Source: Biscogniauxia marginata (taxonomy: Eukaryota > Ascomycota > Sordariomycetes > Xylariales > Xylariaceae). From it: 64,000 bases of DNA. Below are positions 44,023 to 57,899 of the stretch, piece after piece. Where the stretch lies: contig MU404159.1 in NCBI GenBank assembly GCA_022695795.1, forward strand, positions 67,711 to 131,710, written 5' to 3'. The notes beneath the pieces are model-generated. The model was not told the DNA's origin and searched no databases. It was given only the letters and a program-made list of their open reading frames with translations. The first letter of the stretch is position 1. Each line of letters begins with the position of its first letter. The translations under genes were made by a program, and so were the position numbers.

Positions 44023-47000
44023 TAAATCTTTTCTTATAAAAAATTATTTATAATAAATAAAATAAAAACGATTTATATTAAAACCGTAAATATAACCCCC
44101 GGTAAAAATAAAATCTTAATTTTATTATTATATTTTATTTAACTCGCGCTTAAAAAATATATTTATATATTATATTAAAAAAACCTTTAAATTAAACATT
44201 ACTTTATAACGTTTTATATAATAAATATAATAATATTACTAAAAACAAGAAAATTGAACTTTATAATATTAAGATTATAACGATTTATTTCGTTATTTTT
44301 ATATTTAAATAAAAACTTTAAACGCTTTATAACCCGGAAAATAATTATTTTAACAATTAAACTTTTTTTAATTTATAATAATTTAACACACTTTTAAAAT
44401 AATTAATAATAAACTTTATAATTTACGTAATATATAATATTAAATAAGCTTTTTTAAATAAATAAAAAGTTTTATTATTAATTATAAACATATTAAAAGT
44501 TTTTAACGTAATATTAAAAAGCCGTTTAATTTTATAGCTTTAAACATAAAAATAACTTACGATATTAATAAGATAAATAAAGTCGTTTATAATAAATTGC
44601 GCGACTTCGATTTATATAAAAAATAAGTCATTATTAACGACCCCGTTAATATATAAAGTTTTATAAAGCTTATTTTTTTTTTCTTTTTATATTATATATA
44701 AAATCACTTCTTAACTAGGAAAACTAAAAAATATATTTTAAATATATAAATAACCTTATTATTTTTCACACGAGGAAAATAATAATAAACATTATTATAA
44801 TATTTAAAACTAACGTTTAAAACGCATTAAAGTAAAACACATTTAATATAATTATATTTAACTTAATAAAATAAAAGCTTAATATTTTAATTTTAATTTC
44901 GAAATTTAACTTATAACGAGAATCGTTTATTAATTAAATGTTTTTTTTTAATATTAAATCATTTTTAATAACACGTAAAACACTAAAAAGTAAAAACTTT
45001 AAAAATGATTTAACATTTACGAAACTTTAATAAAATTTATATTAACACTTTACTCGTAATAACAACAAAAATAATTATAATATACGTTTTTTTATAACGA
45101 TATATATAATAAAAACGTAATAATTAAATTTAATTAAATCAATAACGAAAAAAAACAAAATATTTAATATTTAAATTAATAATTATCATAATATTAAAAG
45201 TATTCGTTATAATGTTAAAAAAAGTATAAAGAAAAAAACAAATCTTATAACGAATACTTTATAAATATTAAAACATTATTAAATATTATTAAATATTATA
45301 TATATACCTTTATATACTTTATTTAAGTAGTAATTACCGTTTTAATAATTACATTATTTAATAATACGCCTTATTATTAACTAATTACACGCTTTTTTAA
45401 TATAAATAAGCTTAATTTAACTTTTTAAATTAAAAAGCGAAAAAAAGAACCGTCGCGGAGATTTAAGTCCTTTTTTTCGCGACGATTTACCGGGCTTATT
45501 AGTAAACTTCGTAATACTCGATATTAATACACTTTTTAATTTTAATAGCGTATTTAATTAGGTATATAAATAAGAACTTTTCGATAAACGTTTTTTAAGC
45601 TTAATTTTAAGCTCGAAAGGCCCTCGCCACCGCGTAAATACCCCCCTTTTTTATTTTTATTTATACGTAGTTATTTTATAAAAGGTATAGTTATATTAAT
45701 AATAAAAACGACCTTTTATAAAGCCTTTATCGAAGCTTAATAAGATTAATTTTTAAAAATCGACTTTTAAGATCTTTTTAAATTAAGTCGATTTAAACTT
45801 AACACGAAATCCGTTTTTTTTATATATTTAAAATACATTTTTTTATTAAAGGAATTTTTAAAAGAAATTAAAGCCTTTAAATTTTAATATTTTTACGCTT
45901 ACTACGAATAATATAAAAATAATACATCTTATTATTACATATTTAATAAATAATTTATAAAAAAGTAAATTTATAATACTTATTATTTTAATATTAATTT
46001 TATTAAAAATAAAATTATGATTTAAAAATATCTATATAAAAAAAGGTTTATATATATCGGTAAAAATATAATATAATTATATAAATATTAAAAAGAAATT
46101 AAAATAGATTTTTAATTTAAAGCCTTTACTTTTTAAATAAAAAAGGAATTTTTTAAGAGATTCGAAAAATGTGCCTTATAAGATTTAATTTTATATTTTA
46201 TAATAATAAATTTATATATAAATTAAAAGTAAAAACTTATAATCCGGGAATATATTTCACTAAATTTTAATAAAATTTAAAACTTATTAAAAAAATTTTA
46301 AAAATAAAAAGAGGAAAAATTCTTTAATAAATCGAGTAAATACTTTTTTTATTTTTTAATATTATTTTTACTTTTTATAATTATCTTGCCCGTCGGCGAG
46401 GGGTAATTATATATAAGTTATAAAGACTCGTAAGCTTATTAGGCGTTTTAAGGGGTTTCGGGGGTACCTCACCCTCGTATCTCGAGGGGCCCCCCCCTTA
46501 TACTTCTTAATATAAAGTAAACATTATAAATCTCCTCGGCATTTTTATAAGTAATTACTTCCCCCTTTAAAGGCGTTTTAACCCGAAATAAAAAGTTCTT
46601 TTTACTTATTAAATATTTATTTAAGGGTTTTTAGCTTTATATAAACGTTTATTTTATAATGATTTATATAACCTTTTTTATTTCGAGTCCCTTTTTTACC
46701 TTCGTTTTTTAAGAGGTTCTCCCCTTTATAAAAAGGGGGCTATATATAACATTTAAAAAGATACGTTTTAACGAATTAATAAAAACCTACTCGCAATTTC
46801 ATAAAAAATATAATATTAATATTTATTTAAAATAACCCCGCATATATATTTACAAAAAGACTTATTTTTTAAAATAATATAAGCTTAATTTTTTAACCTT
46901 TATTATTATATAACTAAAATATAAAACGCTACGTTAATAAATAAGAATATTAATTATATCGTCGTAAATAATATCTTTTTAAATAATAAAAAACTTAATT

Positions 47001-49417
47001 AGTTTTATAAGTAAATACTAAAATATTAAGTCGCTTTTTTAATAATAAATAAATATATACACTTCGTAAGTTTTATAAACTAAGCCTTATTATATATTTA
47101 CGTTTTTAACTAAGATTTTAAGGACTACTTTAAAATAAACGTAAAATGATTAAAAAGAAATTATATATTTATATAAATTAAATCTCCACTTTTTATTAAA
47201 CGAAAAAAACCTTATATTTTAAATAGTTAAACAAAGGCTTTTAATTAATTCATTAAAAAAGTAAAAATTAATAATAACTTCGAAATATAAAGGATTAAGG
47301 TTTTTATTATATAAAATAAATTAACTTTAAAAACTTTAAAAACTAATTATTATTTTTATTAAAAAAATGCTATAAAAAAGCGGTTATTTCTTAGTTTTAA
47401 TCTTATTTATAAACATAGCATTTTTTTAAACTTAATAAACGGAAATAAACAAATCCCGAACCTTTAAAGCGAGAAAAACAACACTAGAATTATTATTAAT
47501 AAAATCACTAATAATCTTTAAAATCTTAAATAAAAGCCGCATTTTAAACTAAAAAGTAAAAATAACTATACATTTACACTTAAGCCTCTTATTTTTATTA
47601 TTCGAAATCTTCTTATCCGTTTTCCGTTTTAAAGGTTTAAGCTTTTTATTTATATTTATCTTTTTTATTTTAATTATAATACTATTTACCCCTTTATAAA
47701 TAAACTTTTTAATAATAAAAAAAGGTATATAAATTAACATTATAACGTGAAAATTATACTTTATAATACTTTTTTTCTTAATTTAATAAAGCTTATTTAC
47801 TTCGTTATTACGAGTCTTTATAACTCGATTAATAAATAATTAAATAAAAAAAATAAAAAACTATAATTAAAATTTAACACGAAAATAATAATATTAATTT
47901 AAAACAATATTAAGCTATTACTTTTTATTTATAAAATAAAAATAAAAAAACTAAATATTATTTTTTAAAAAAATAAAAAACCCCGCCGTAATTATAAATG
48001 AACTAATTTTAAACGATATATCTTTAACTTAATTAAACCCCGCATTTAAAAACCTAATATTAATTATTTTTATAACACGTCGATTATTAACCTTAAACAT
48101 GTTAAAAACAAGATAAGTTCGCGATATAATGCTTTATTAAGTTAAAACACGTATATTATAAAACCTCGATATATAAAGTTTTATTAAGATATTTAAACCT
48201 CGAAAAAAAACCTTATTATTATTATAACGAATACTTATAAAAAAATTAATTTTAAATAATAAAAATCTTATATTATTATTCTTAATATATATATTATAAT
48301 TAATAAAAATATTATTAATATTATTAATTATTTTTATTTTATTATTTTTTTAACGCCGGGTTAATAATTATATATATTAAACGAAGTTTTATTTAGCGTT
48401 ATTAAATTGGAAATAACGCTATCGGCCTTAACCGAATTTATAAAGCATTACCGCCTTTAAACCTTAATCGCGTTAATAATAATAAAAGTGGTTAAAAATT
48501 AAAGTACGAAATAAAAACGTTTTAACTTAGCAAGGTAAACCGGGGTTATTAGTCGCGATAACAGGCGAATACGACGCTATTAAAAAAATAACGGTATATT
48601 TAAATAAATTACTAAAATTACGAACTTTTATTAAAAAATTAATAAACCTTAAAAAGTTATTACTTAAAAACCGCAAATTAAAATTAATATCGATTTAATT
48701 TACGTTAATAAAATAATATAAACGGTTTTTTAAAAAGGTAATTAAAAGGTAATCCCAATATAACATGTTACTTTTACCCTTAATAAAACGCGTAATTTTA
48801 AACTTAATAACGTTAATAATATCGATGTTAATAACTTATATATCGAATTAAGCCGTATAATACTCAAGGCCGTGAATAATAATGATATTTAAAACGTTAA
48901 TATTTTAATTAAAAGCCTTTATATATATTTAACTAAATCGAATAAAAGTTATAATATAAGTAAAACATAAGGAGTTTATAATAATGTAATAAACGCGAAA
49001 AAGAACTTAATATTACTAATAATAATTATTAAAACTTACCATTTTAATAAAAAGGAGAAATAAAAATAATATAAATAATATAAAAAACGAAAAACGTGAT
49101 ATTAAAATAAATACAAAATAAAGCATATTATTTATTAATATAAACAAAAACGAGAATAATAATAATTAAATTATAAACAAGAAAAAAGGTAATTATTAAA
49201 TATATATATATATAAAATTAATAAACTCGAAAATTAATAATATTTAAAGATATAATAAGTATTAATATAAAAACGATTAATTATTAATTATATATAAAAA
49301 AGTTAAATATATAAAACTAAATAAATAATAAAAGTTTATACGAACTTACCATATAAATAATATATATAAAAAACAATTAATAAGTAAACGAAGTTAAACG
49401 AAAAAAATAAAAATAAA
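44023..49417. other. RIP-degraded sequence, origin not identified
   Basis: About 5.4 kb of AT-rich sequence with dense stops in all frames. Slightly GC-richer islets at about 45440-45640, 46380-46580 and 48340-48560 may mark ends or regions spared by RIP. I found no LTR pair, no inverted termini and no convincing transposase or RT motif. It is probably one or more transposons mutated beyond recognition by eye. Confidence 0.5.
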
Positions 49418-49690
49418 TTATATAAGGAAAACGTAATATATCGCTATAAAACTAAATAACCCCAATAAAATATAAATCGCGTAAGCCACGTTCGTGCCGT
49501 AAATAGAATTATAATCCGTCACCGCGCAACCAATAAAAAACAATACTACATTCGCGTAAGCGGCCCAAAACGGCCCTAACCACCCTGAAACGGCCTTAAC
49601 CGCCACGTATAAACATGCACTCCAAAAAAGGTGGAGAGGGACTCCAAAATAAGCGGGGCGGCCCTTAATATTAAGCGATTAATTAGTAAG
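49418..49690 (-). pseudogene. Less-degraded islet with hydrophobic ORF
   Basis: Base composition here is clearly less AT-rich than the flanks. The minus strand has a 62-aa or longer open stretch (VSGWLGPFWAAYANVVLFFIG and YAIYILLGLFSFIAIYYVFL) that reads like two membrane segments. No ATG-led gene or family can be assigned. It could be the remnant of a membrane-protein exon, a repeat end, or a coincidence of codon bias after C-to-T mutation, which itself enriches Phe, Leu, Ile, Val and Tyr. Confidence 0.3.
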
Positions 49691-49799
49691 ATCACTTAGA
49701 TTTTAGTGTAAAAAAGCTAAATATCAACACTATAGCTATATTATTACATCTTATGTTTTTATTACTAGTTTATTAAAATGAGGTTTATAATTAATAGTT

Positions 49800-50824
49800 T
49801 TTAACAAGTTTAATAACGTTTATTTATATAATAATATCTCCCCTTTTTTTAAACTCGTTTTTAAGCGCTTTATATTTTAAGGTTTATAACTCGTAAGTTA
49901 ATTAACTTACCTAGATTTTATTAATAAAATTAAAAAATTAATTCTTTTATTTTTTATATAATTATCGGCTTTAATTAAGTTTACATTTCGCAAAACTTAA
50001 TTAAAGTTAAAAAGTATTTAATTATTAGCGCGGTAAAGTTTAATAAGCGAGATATAAAATAAATTATAAATTTTTTAACGCTTTAAAAGTTAAAACTTAA
50101 TAGTGATTAATAAAATTACTTTTTAGATTTTATAAGGTTTATATATCTTTTTATTAAGTTTTTTTGTTAATCGCTTTATTTTAATATTTTTTTTATTTAG
50201 TATTATTAATTACCTTTTTATAAAAACAAAAGTTTTTTTTCGTCTCTTATTTACCCACTTTTTTATTTGTTAGCGACTCTTTTTTAAGTATTACTACGCT
50301 TTTAAATATATAATTAATTACCTAGATTTTTTGAAGTATTAAAAAGAGAGTTATAAAACGTAAAGTGGTAATTGTAATTTATATAAAACGGAGTTATATA
50401 AAATAATATTAATTTTATATTATTATATATAAACTTTATCATAAGGAAAAAATCTTTTTAATTAGATATTTTATAATTAATAAATATTCTTAAATAAACT
50501 TTTAAAGTCTAGTTAAAACGTTTTATTTATTCGTTTATTTAGAAATAAAAATCGGTATTTATACAGGGTTTAATACTTATTAGTTTAAAAAAGCTTTATT
50601 ATAAATAAGTTATAAATTTAGAGTTTTTATTAAAAATAATATTAAGAGGTATATTATAAAGTTTTTAATATATTTTAACGAGAATCTTTATTAAGTTTAT
50701 TATTATTTTTTGTTTATTTTAAATAAAACGAAATATATTATTTTTTAAAAAAGGTTTATTATAATTTAAATAAAATTATACCTATTTAATAAAGGAAGGT
50801 TAATAATAAAATTTATAACTATTA
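49800..50824 (-). mobile_element. Older Ty3/gypsy relic, integrase and 3' part
   Basis: On the minus strand, immediately left of the younger element, frames give a decayed FIINLP block (about 50770-50824), the integrase MDFIxxLP motif, and at about 50440-50560 a piece ending TLKVYLRIFINYK that matches the NQTLEQYLR region of gypsy integrases. Near 50115-50240 it resembles the post-integrase segment of the younger element at about 52280-52400. It is the continuation of the relic at 58371-63964, split by the insertion. I could not find its 3' LTR. All frames contain many stops. Confidence 0.7.
50820..50824. other. Target-site duplication TATTA, left
   Basis: TATTA directly precedes the TGTGAC start of the left LTR and recurs directly after the right LTR at 58366-58370. 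Five bases is the normal size for Ty3/gypsy insertion. Confidence 0.85.
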
Positions 50825-51290
50825 TGTGACAAACCTCCTTGTATATTCCTAGTTAACTAACTTCACAGGTAAGTACGTACTAGGTTTTCTTGATTTAAAG
50901 GTAATAGTAGGTTAAGATTAGTTTGATTAGTTTATAATATTATGTTTATTAAAGAGGTTTCAAGGTACTCTCATTATAATATTAAAAAGTAACTATAGTT
51001 TTAAATTAATAATTAAAGAATTAGGAATTAAATACATAAGAAATCTCATCCTTTTTATATTAATTCTTTTTTATATATATTCTTTATTTAGTATATTAAA
51101 TACCTTTAGATTCAACTTATTTACTCGGATCTTTTTATATATAGCTTTTTTTAAATCCGATTTATTAAGTCGTATTTATATTACATGACGTAAGATCGTA
51201 CTCCCTACTCGTGCCTACAAGGCGGGCATCCCTAGTCCGTGCCCTTAATACCCATGTTAAATATCCTTTTCCCATAGTTAAGTCGTAACA
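50825..51290 (-). repeat. Left LTR (3' LTR in coding sense), 466 bp
   Basis: Begins TGTGACAAACCTCC and ends AGTCGTAACA. Same length as the right LTR; differences are almost all C/T and G/A transitions. The GC-richer last 110 bp (CTCCCTACTCGTGCC, GGCGGGCATCCC) are shared. The first half is less mutated here than in the right LTR, the second half more. Confidence 0.9.
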
Positions 51291-52689
51291 CTATTTCTCC
51301 TCTCTAGAATTCTTTATCTCAAAAATTATTCGTAAGTATTTCTTTTTATTTATTTCCCTTAATATATTTAATAATCGAGTTTTTAAACGTTTTTATGTAA
51401 ACCAAAAAAAGGAACGCGACGCCCTTGCTCGTCATATTAAAAATTATAGTATTAATATTAATATTATACCTTATTCGTATTATTTTAATTATTAATTAAA
51501 ATGTGTTATAATTACTAAGGAGTTAAGAAAATGTAATAAATATATTTATTAAAAAGTTTAATATAATAATTTAAGAATCCTTTTAAATTCCTTTAATCGT
51601 TTAAATAATAAAGAAAAGCGATTATCCCTTTAAGAATAACAAGCTAAAAAATCTTTTTTTTGCTTATAATTTAAAATAATTTTCGTTCTTTCCCGAATCT
51701 AGTCCGAAATAGCTAAATTTATTTCCTAAATAAAACGCGTTCGCCTTTAAAAGGCGTTATTAAAAGAAAAAAGTTTAAAGATATTATAACGTAATTTTTA
51801 AAACCTAGATAAACTAGAAAAGCAAAAGCATTTAAAAGAGAAACAAAAACGTCTCTAGGTCGAATAATAATCTTTAGCCGAGTAGGCTAAAGTTACTTCC
51901 GAGGTCGTCCCCTCTTTCGACCTGTCTTTCCTAGATTAGGACCTTAAATTTCAGGCCCTCCTAGCCGATCCGGGTTTTGTTAATAAAAGTTCGTAAGTTT
52001 TTTTATTAGGTTTTTTAAGTGTTTAAAAGGTTTTTAAGTGTTTTCCTCGAGTAAGTAACCTTCTTATTTAACAAAATATTATAATTAACTTTCGACTTAT
52101 TTTAAATCTAGTATCTTTTTTATTTCGTATTTATTAAGGTTTTCCTTAAATTTTAATTAGTTTTTTAGTATAATGTTATTTAATACTAGTTTTAAAAGCG
52201 AAACATGAAATATAAAATATATTTTAAATCTTTTTAATAATACTAACTTATAATTAACTTTTAAAATAACCTTCTTAATTTTATATAGTCTTAATTTCTT
52301 GAATTTAAGTTTTTTATTAAGTCGCTTTATTTTAATTTAAAGTGTTTTTAATGTTACGCCTTGTCATTAGTAAAGCAAATAAACCATATCTCCTCTTTTA
52401 AGAATTAGTCCCTCGATTCTTTTTTTATTATAATACTTTGTCATTTTGTTTTAAATAAACTATAATTCTTTTTATAGCTGTTATTATACTGCTTAAACCT
52501 TTTCGAATAGTACTTCTATTTTCGGGGCCTCTATTTCGACTCTTAATACTTTTATAAGTTTAATTAGTTATTTTTAAACTTCCGCCTTTTACCCGTATAC
52601 TACCTCGTATAATAATATTTTTATATCTTCGTTAATTAAAGTGTTATATACTATTTAGGCTATTAGTAGTAACTTTACCTAGTTATTTA

Positions 52690-53060
52690 TTTCCTAGTTA
52701 ACATAACTTCGTAAATATTGTTTTATTATCTAGTTTAGTTTCTTTATTTACCCGTTTATTTAAGGGTAATACGTTATAAACAACTTTTATTTAATTCTTA
52801 TTCGTTTTATTAAGCTAGTCCAAAATTTTAACGTAAATAACTTGTCTTTATTTAAAATAACGCGTTTTAATAACCCATATTTATTAACGTACTCTCTTAA
52901 AAAGCTAAAAGCTAATTGTTTTACTATGCTCGATTCGTTGAATAATAAGAAGTAGGCGTATTTCGTGAGTCTATTAACGATTACTTATATACTGTTATAA
53001 AGTACTTTTATAATAAGATCTTTTAACTCTAGGAGTTTCACTACGAAGTCCCATATAATT
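52690..53060 (-). pseudogene. Integrase remnant of the younger element
   Basis: The minus-strand frame shows WDFVVKL (53033-53053), VIVNRLTKYAYF (about 52945-52985) and YYPxINGxIKxLN (about 52730-52765), where x marks stop codons at sites expected to be Gln. These correspond to the core DDE integrase region, in which the Asp of VDR has become Asn. Non-functional. Confidence 0.8.
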
Positions 53061-53579
53061 ATATACTACGCCTTATTAAGTATCTAGGTTAATTATAATA
53101 ATTTATATGGTTTATGTTGTAATGCTTTAGCCTTATTATAAATGTTATAATTCTTTATAATTCTTTTAACTATTTATCATATTCCTAGAAAGTCGAATTC
53201 TTTTTAAAGTCGTTTTATTATTTTGAAAATCCCTTAGTAGCCGTATAAAGGATATTCGTGAAATTCTTTAACGAATTCGTCTTATACTCGTTTTAGTACG
53301 TATACCTTTTCTTTATACGAAAGAAGTTCATTACTAAATCCTTGCTAAAACTATAATTTTCCTTAAAACGTTATTTCCAGTCTCTTATGTTAATTCACAT
53401 GTAAATTAATATAACTAATCCGTCATTTTGTTACTTAAATATCTAGATATCTCTTTTATTGATTTTTAATTCATAATCTCCCTTTCTACTAAGAAGATTT
53501 ACTTAAATATTTTCCTTTCCCTTAATATACTAGATTTTAAAATTAAAATTAAATAAGAAAATCATTTAACGCTCGTGTC

Positions 53580-54910
53580 TTTAATTAAATGTTTATATTA
53601 TCATGAATCGTATAAAGTTCTTATAATTTAAATAAATATCGATAGGTTCCTTTATTCCGCTAAGTTATAGTTCCCATTTTTCTAGTGCTCTAATAATTAT
53701 TAATAATTCCTTGTTATAAATCTAATAATTTAGTTTAGCACTATATAGTGCTTTAAATAAATACGCGACTAAGTATCATTTCCTATTACCTTTTAACTAC
53801 TTTAAAATTACTTTAATAGCGAAATCTAAGGCGTTTATCCTTAGTCGTTTCTTTTTATTTTCGTTTAAAAGTTTATATATAACCTTACTAATTATAACTT
53901 CTTTTAACTGCTAAAAAGCCTATTTAACTTCTTTAATGAAATAGAAAGCCTTTCTTGTTTTTACTAAGATAATTAATTCCGTTAATGGTTTAGCAATACG
54001 CCCAAAATCTTTAATAAGTTATTTAATATAATTAATAAAGCCAAGAAATACGCGTACGTTTATAACACTTTTAGGTTCTAGCTAATCCTTAATTATTATT
54101 ATTTTTCCTTTTTAAATGCGGATTTCTCCTAGACTTATTATAAACCCTAAATAATCTAGTTTTTTAATATGTTATTTATTTTTAGTTAAATAAACGAGTA
54201 GGTTCGCCCTTTTCAGGGCTTTTAACACTTGCTTTATATATTCTTTATACTTCTTCTCATTTTCTAAGTAAATTAGAATATTATCTAAGTAAACAAATAC
54301 AAATTTATCTAGAAACTTATAAAGAACTATTATAATCATATGTTAAAATATAACAAATGCGTTAATAAATCTAAATAGCATAACTTTATACTTATAATAT
54401 CTATATATTGTTTGGAAAGCTATATATTATTTATGTCTTTTAATCATTTTAATTATATAATATCTATCGCGAAGATTTAATGCTATAAAAATTTAAGCCT
54501 TACTAATTTGTCCTTTTATAAGTTTTATTAGTAATAACGAATACCCGTTTTTTTTAGTTATTTCATTAAAGTGTTAATAGTTAATTACTCGTCGCTACAT
54601 TAAATTTCCTTCTTTATTAACATGTTACTTTTCGTTTTTATCGATTTTAAGTACTATAATTACTAGGTATCTTAACAAGGATTCTAATTCTCGAATATAT
54701 CTTTTATCGAGATCCTTTTAAATTCCTTTTTATAATACTCTTTATTTTTCCTAATTCATAAAATATACTAAAAATAATTTTAACTATTTTCCTTTTTTAA
54801 AGTAAATTTAATAATCTTATTAACTATATTTTAATAATTCTTTTTTTATTTTATCTTTAAATAATTTATAAAAACGGAGGTACTCGCGCGGTACTCTTTT
54901 CGTTAAATCT
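53580..54910 (-). pseudogene. Reverse transcriptase and RNase H remnant of the younger element
   Basis: FVFVYLDNILIYLENEK at about 54250-54303 (minus strand) is the RT palm motif, with YLDD changed to YLDN at 54280-54291, one GAT-to-AAT transition that removes a catalytic Asp. Sequence toward 53600 would be RNase H by position. Boundaries are approximate, from spacing in gypsy elements. Confidence 0.75.
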
Positions 54911-56738
54911 TTAAACTTAATTACTTAAATCATATAAACGATATATTTCGTTTTTATATTCGTTTTTCTAAAGTTACTTATAATACTTATTTCGTAACCC
55001 GTAATAATTAACTCCTCCTATTTCTAATCCTAATAAAGCGTATTTATCTCGAAATTTATTTGTAAATTACTTTTTTTAAACCAATTTATCCTTAATATCA
55101 TGTCGTGATTTAATATATATATAATATTAAAAGTGACTTACTCGGGGTGTCTTTAAATAGTTACCAAAAAAGGGATTATCTCTTTTAGCACTCTGCTATT
55201 TTCGTAATTAAATATATATCCTTCGAAATTCTATAATTAATATAGACTTTATTTATATATTTATAATATCTTGTCTTTTTAAGTTATTTTAATTAAGATA
55301 TAACTCTTATTTGCTCTTAAGTTTATAAAGGCTTTATACTTCCTTTTATTATACTTAATTCTGGTTTTAATGGTATTATCAAGTTTTAACTAGACTTTAT
55401 ATAAGGACTTGCTATTTATAACTTCTCGCTGCCTTATTAGCGAGAGCTTTTACCGTTTTTTGGTTTTCCACGTCCTTTCTCTTTTGGTTTTCTTTTAATT
55501 ATTATAACTCGGATATCCTTCCATTTTTAAGCTTTTATAAAAGCGTATTTCTAGTAATCATTATTTAAATAGTTTTTTTAATTACCCTTCACGTAATAGG
55601 GGGTAAAAGGTTTATTCTTTATATAAAACTTTATATATTAAAACTTTAATTTTTTTAAGAGCCTTTTTATAACTTAAATCTATTTTATTAACTTAGAATT
55701 TTTTAAAGTTCTAAATTATCCTCGAATAAAAAGAATAATTCTTAAGTTTGTTTATTAAAGGTATCTCGATATCTCTTTTTAAGTTTATATTAATTTCTAG
55801 AAACTTTCCTCTTTTTTTAAGGTATATTTTAATAATTTGTTTGTAGCCCCGTTTAATCGCACGTGTTCTTACTTATTACTCTATTAAATGCTTTTTTATA
55901 AAGCTAAATAAACTAGTGTCGTATTTAATTCGTTTTTCGAGCCATTATAAAAGATATAATTCCTTTTATAATTTCTATAATTCTTTCTTAATCTCGTCTT
56001 TTTTAAAACCTATTCCGAGTAAATCATATACGTCGCATAATATTAAGGTATAACACATATAATTCTTGATAATTATTTCGTTACTTCTTTCGGAACCGGG
56101 GTAAAGATAACATGCTCGAGGAAAATATGGCCATCGTGGGGTATTATCGCAAATACACTTATTATTTTTTATGTCGTTATTTTTTAGTTCTTAAGAATAA
56201 TAACCGGTTTTATCCTTAAAACTTTTATATATTTAATAAACGTTATTAATATAAAAGCTTTAATATAACGATATATATATTTTTTTAAGCTTTAATAAAC
56301 ATTATAATTATTATTTATATAAAACCTTTCGTTTAAACTATTATGCTAGCTTTTTCTTTAATAAGTTTCGTATTTATCGTTATTATAATAGCTTTAATAT
56401 AGATTATTATGGTTTAACTTAATTCTTAAGTCGTATCCTAGCTTGTAGTTATTGCATTTATATAGTAGTTCGCCTTCGTTATATCTTTATTTAGCTTGTT
56501 TTAATATAAAATATCTTAAATATAAGTGGTTATCCTTTAAACAGTTTTTATAGTTAACTTAATAAGATTTATAAACTCTTTTTATAAAGGCCTCCTCGAT
56601 TTTCTTTGTTTTAATAATATTAATAATAAATATTTAGTTTATTTCTTTGTTATTTTCGAATTAAACCCTTGCCTCGGCGGCTCTTTTCTCGGATTAAGAA
56701 ATCCCTCTTATTTTTAGTTCTTATTTCTTAGGACTTCG

Positions 56739-56780
56739 ATACTCGTTTTTATAATGTCCTTTTTTTTTATAGTTAAAACA
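56739..56780 (-). other. Gag zinc knuckle remnant, two Cys lost
   Basis: Minus-strand codons read C-FN-Y-KKKG-H-YKNE-Y. The spacing is exactly C-x2-C-x4-H-x4-C with the second and fourth ligands TGT changed to TAT, single G-to-A steps. It marks the C-terminal part of Gag and fixes the element's orientation. Confidence 0.8.
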
Positions 56781-57899
56781 CTTAATAGTTAATTTATCTC
56801 GTTTCTTTTATTTCTTTTAAATAACGTTAATTTTAATAAGGTTTAACTTAGTTTTAGTGCCTTTCCTGGTTCCGGCACCGCTTTTATGATTTCCTCTTTT
56901 TAGTTAATCGCTATTTCTTCGTTATACCGTCTTTTTCTTTTTAAAGTACCGTTCGAAGTTCTTATTATTAATAGTAATTACCATTATAATATAGTTATTA
57001 AACTTTTTTAAATTCCTTTTTTTATATAATTCTTTAATCCTTAATAAAATAAGTAATATAAGCTTTTAATAAGTAGTTATAACTAGCTTACGAGTTTCTT
57101 AAACTTAATAACGTAATTTAAAGCCTTTTTATTTTGTCGTAATTTATAAAGTCGAGCTTTGACTTATTACTTAAAAATTAAATTACCGAATATAGATTTA
57201 AGTTATTTTTTAAACTCCTTATAATTTTTAAAGACTTTTTTCGTGTCTTTTTAGGCGTTTAATCCGTTTTCTAGATAATCCTTTAATACTAGTTAAAACC
57301 AGGTTAAAGCGGTTCTAGCGAGGAGTTGGAATACCGTGAAAACCTTTTATTCCTTAATAGTAATCGTTTCATAATAAAACCGTAAATAGGTTCCAGTTTA
57401 AATTAGAAATCTCTTTAGATTGTTTAACTTATTATATTTACTAAGTGTAATAAGTTTAAAACTTTTCACGTCGGGGGTTATTATATTATTTTTGTCGTTT
57501 GAGTTATTAAGGTTGTTATCGTTTAAAAGTAGTTTCGGTTACTTGTTTTTAAGAAGTGGGAATTATTTTGCTTATTTAATTTTTTTTTTTTTAGGTGTTT
57601 TTTCCTTTTCCTCTTCTTTTTTCTTAAATGATTTTTCGTGTTAAGCTTCCGAGGTGTCCTTTTGTGACTCTTCTTTAATTACAACTATAATAAACTCTTG
57701 TGTTAATTCTTTTAAACCTTTTTATTATACCGTAAAAAGACTTAAAGCTTTCGTTTAAGAACTTATTAATTATTATTCTTTTATTTATTTCTTTTCTTGT
57801 TATTCTTTAGTCTTAAAAAGCATGCTTGTTTTAGGATTATTTAATTAAAAGTCTCTTTTTTTAAATCAATATTAAGCACTAATTAAGGAGCTATTAAAA

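Noticed and set aside
47549..47740. 63-aa Ile/Lys-rich ORF
   Set aside because: AT-driven open frame in RIP-degraded DNA, with no family pattern.
57420..57644. 74-aa hydrophobic ORF
   Set aside because: It is on the opposite strand of the gypsy gag region; T-rich DNA gives Phe/Leu/Ser-rich frames by composition.
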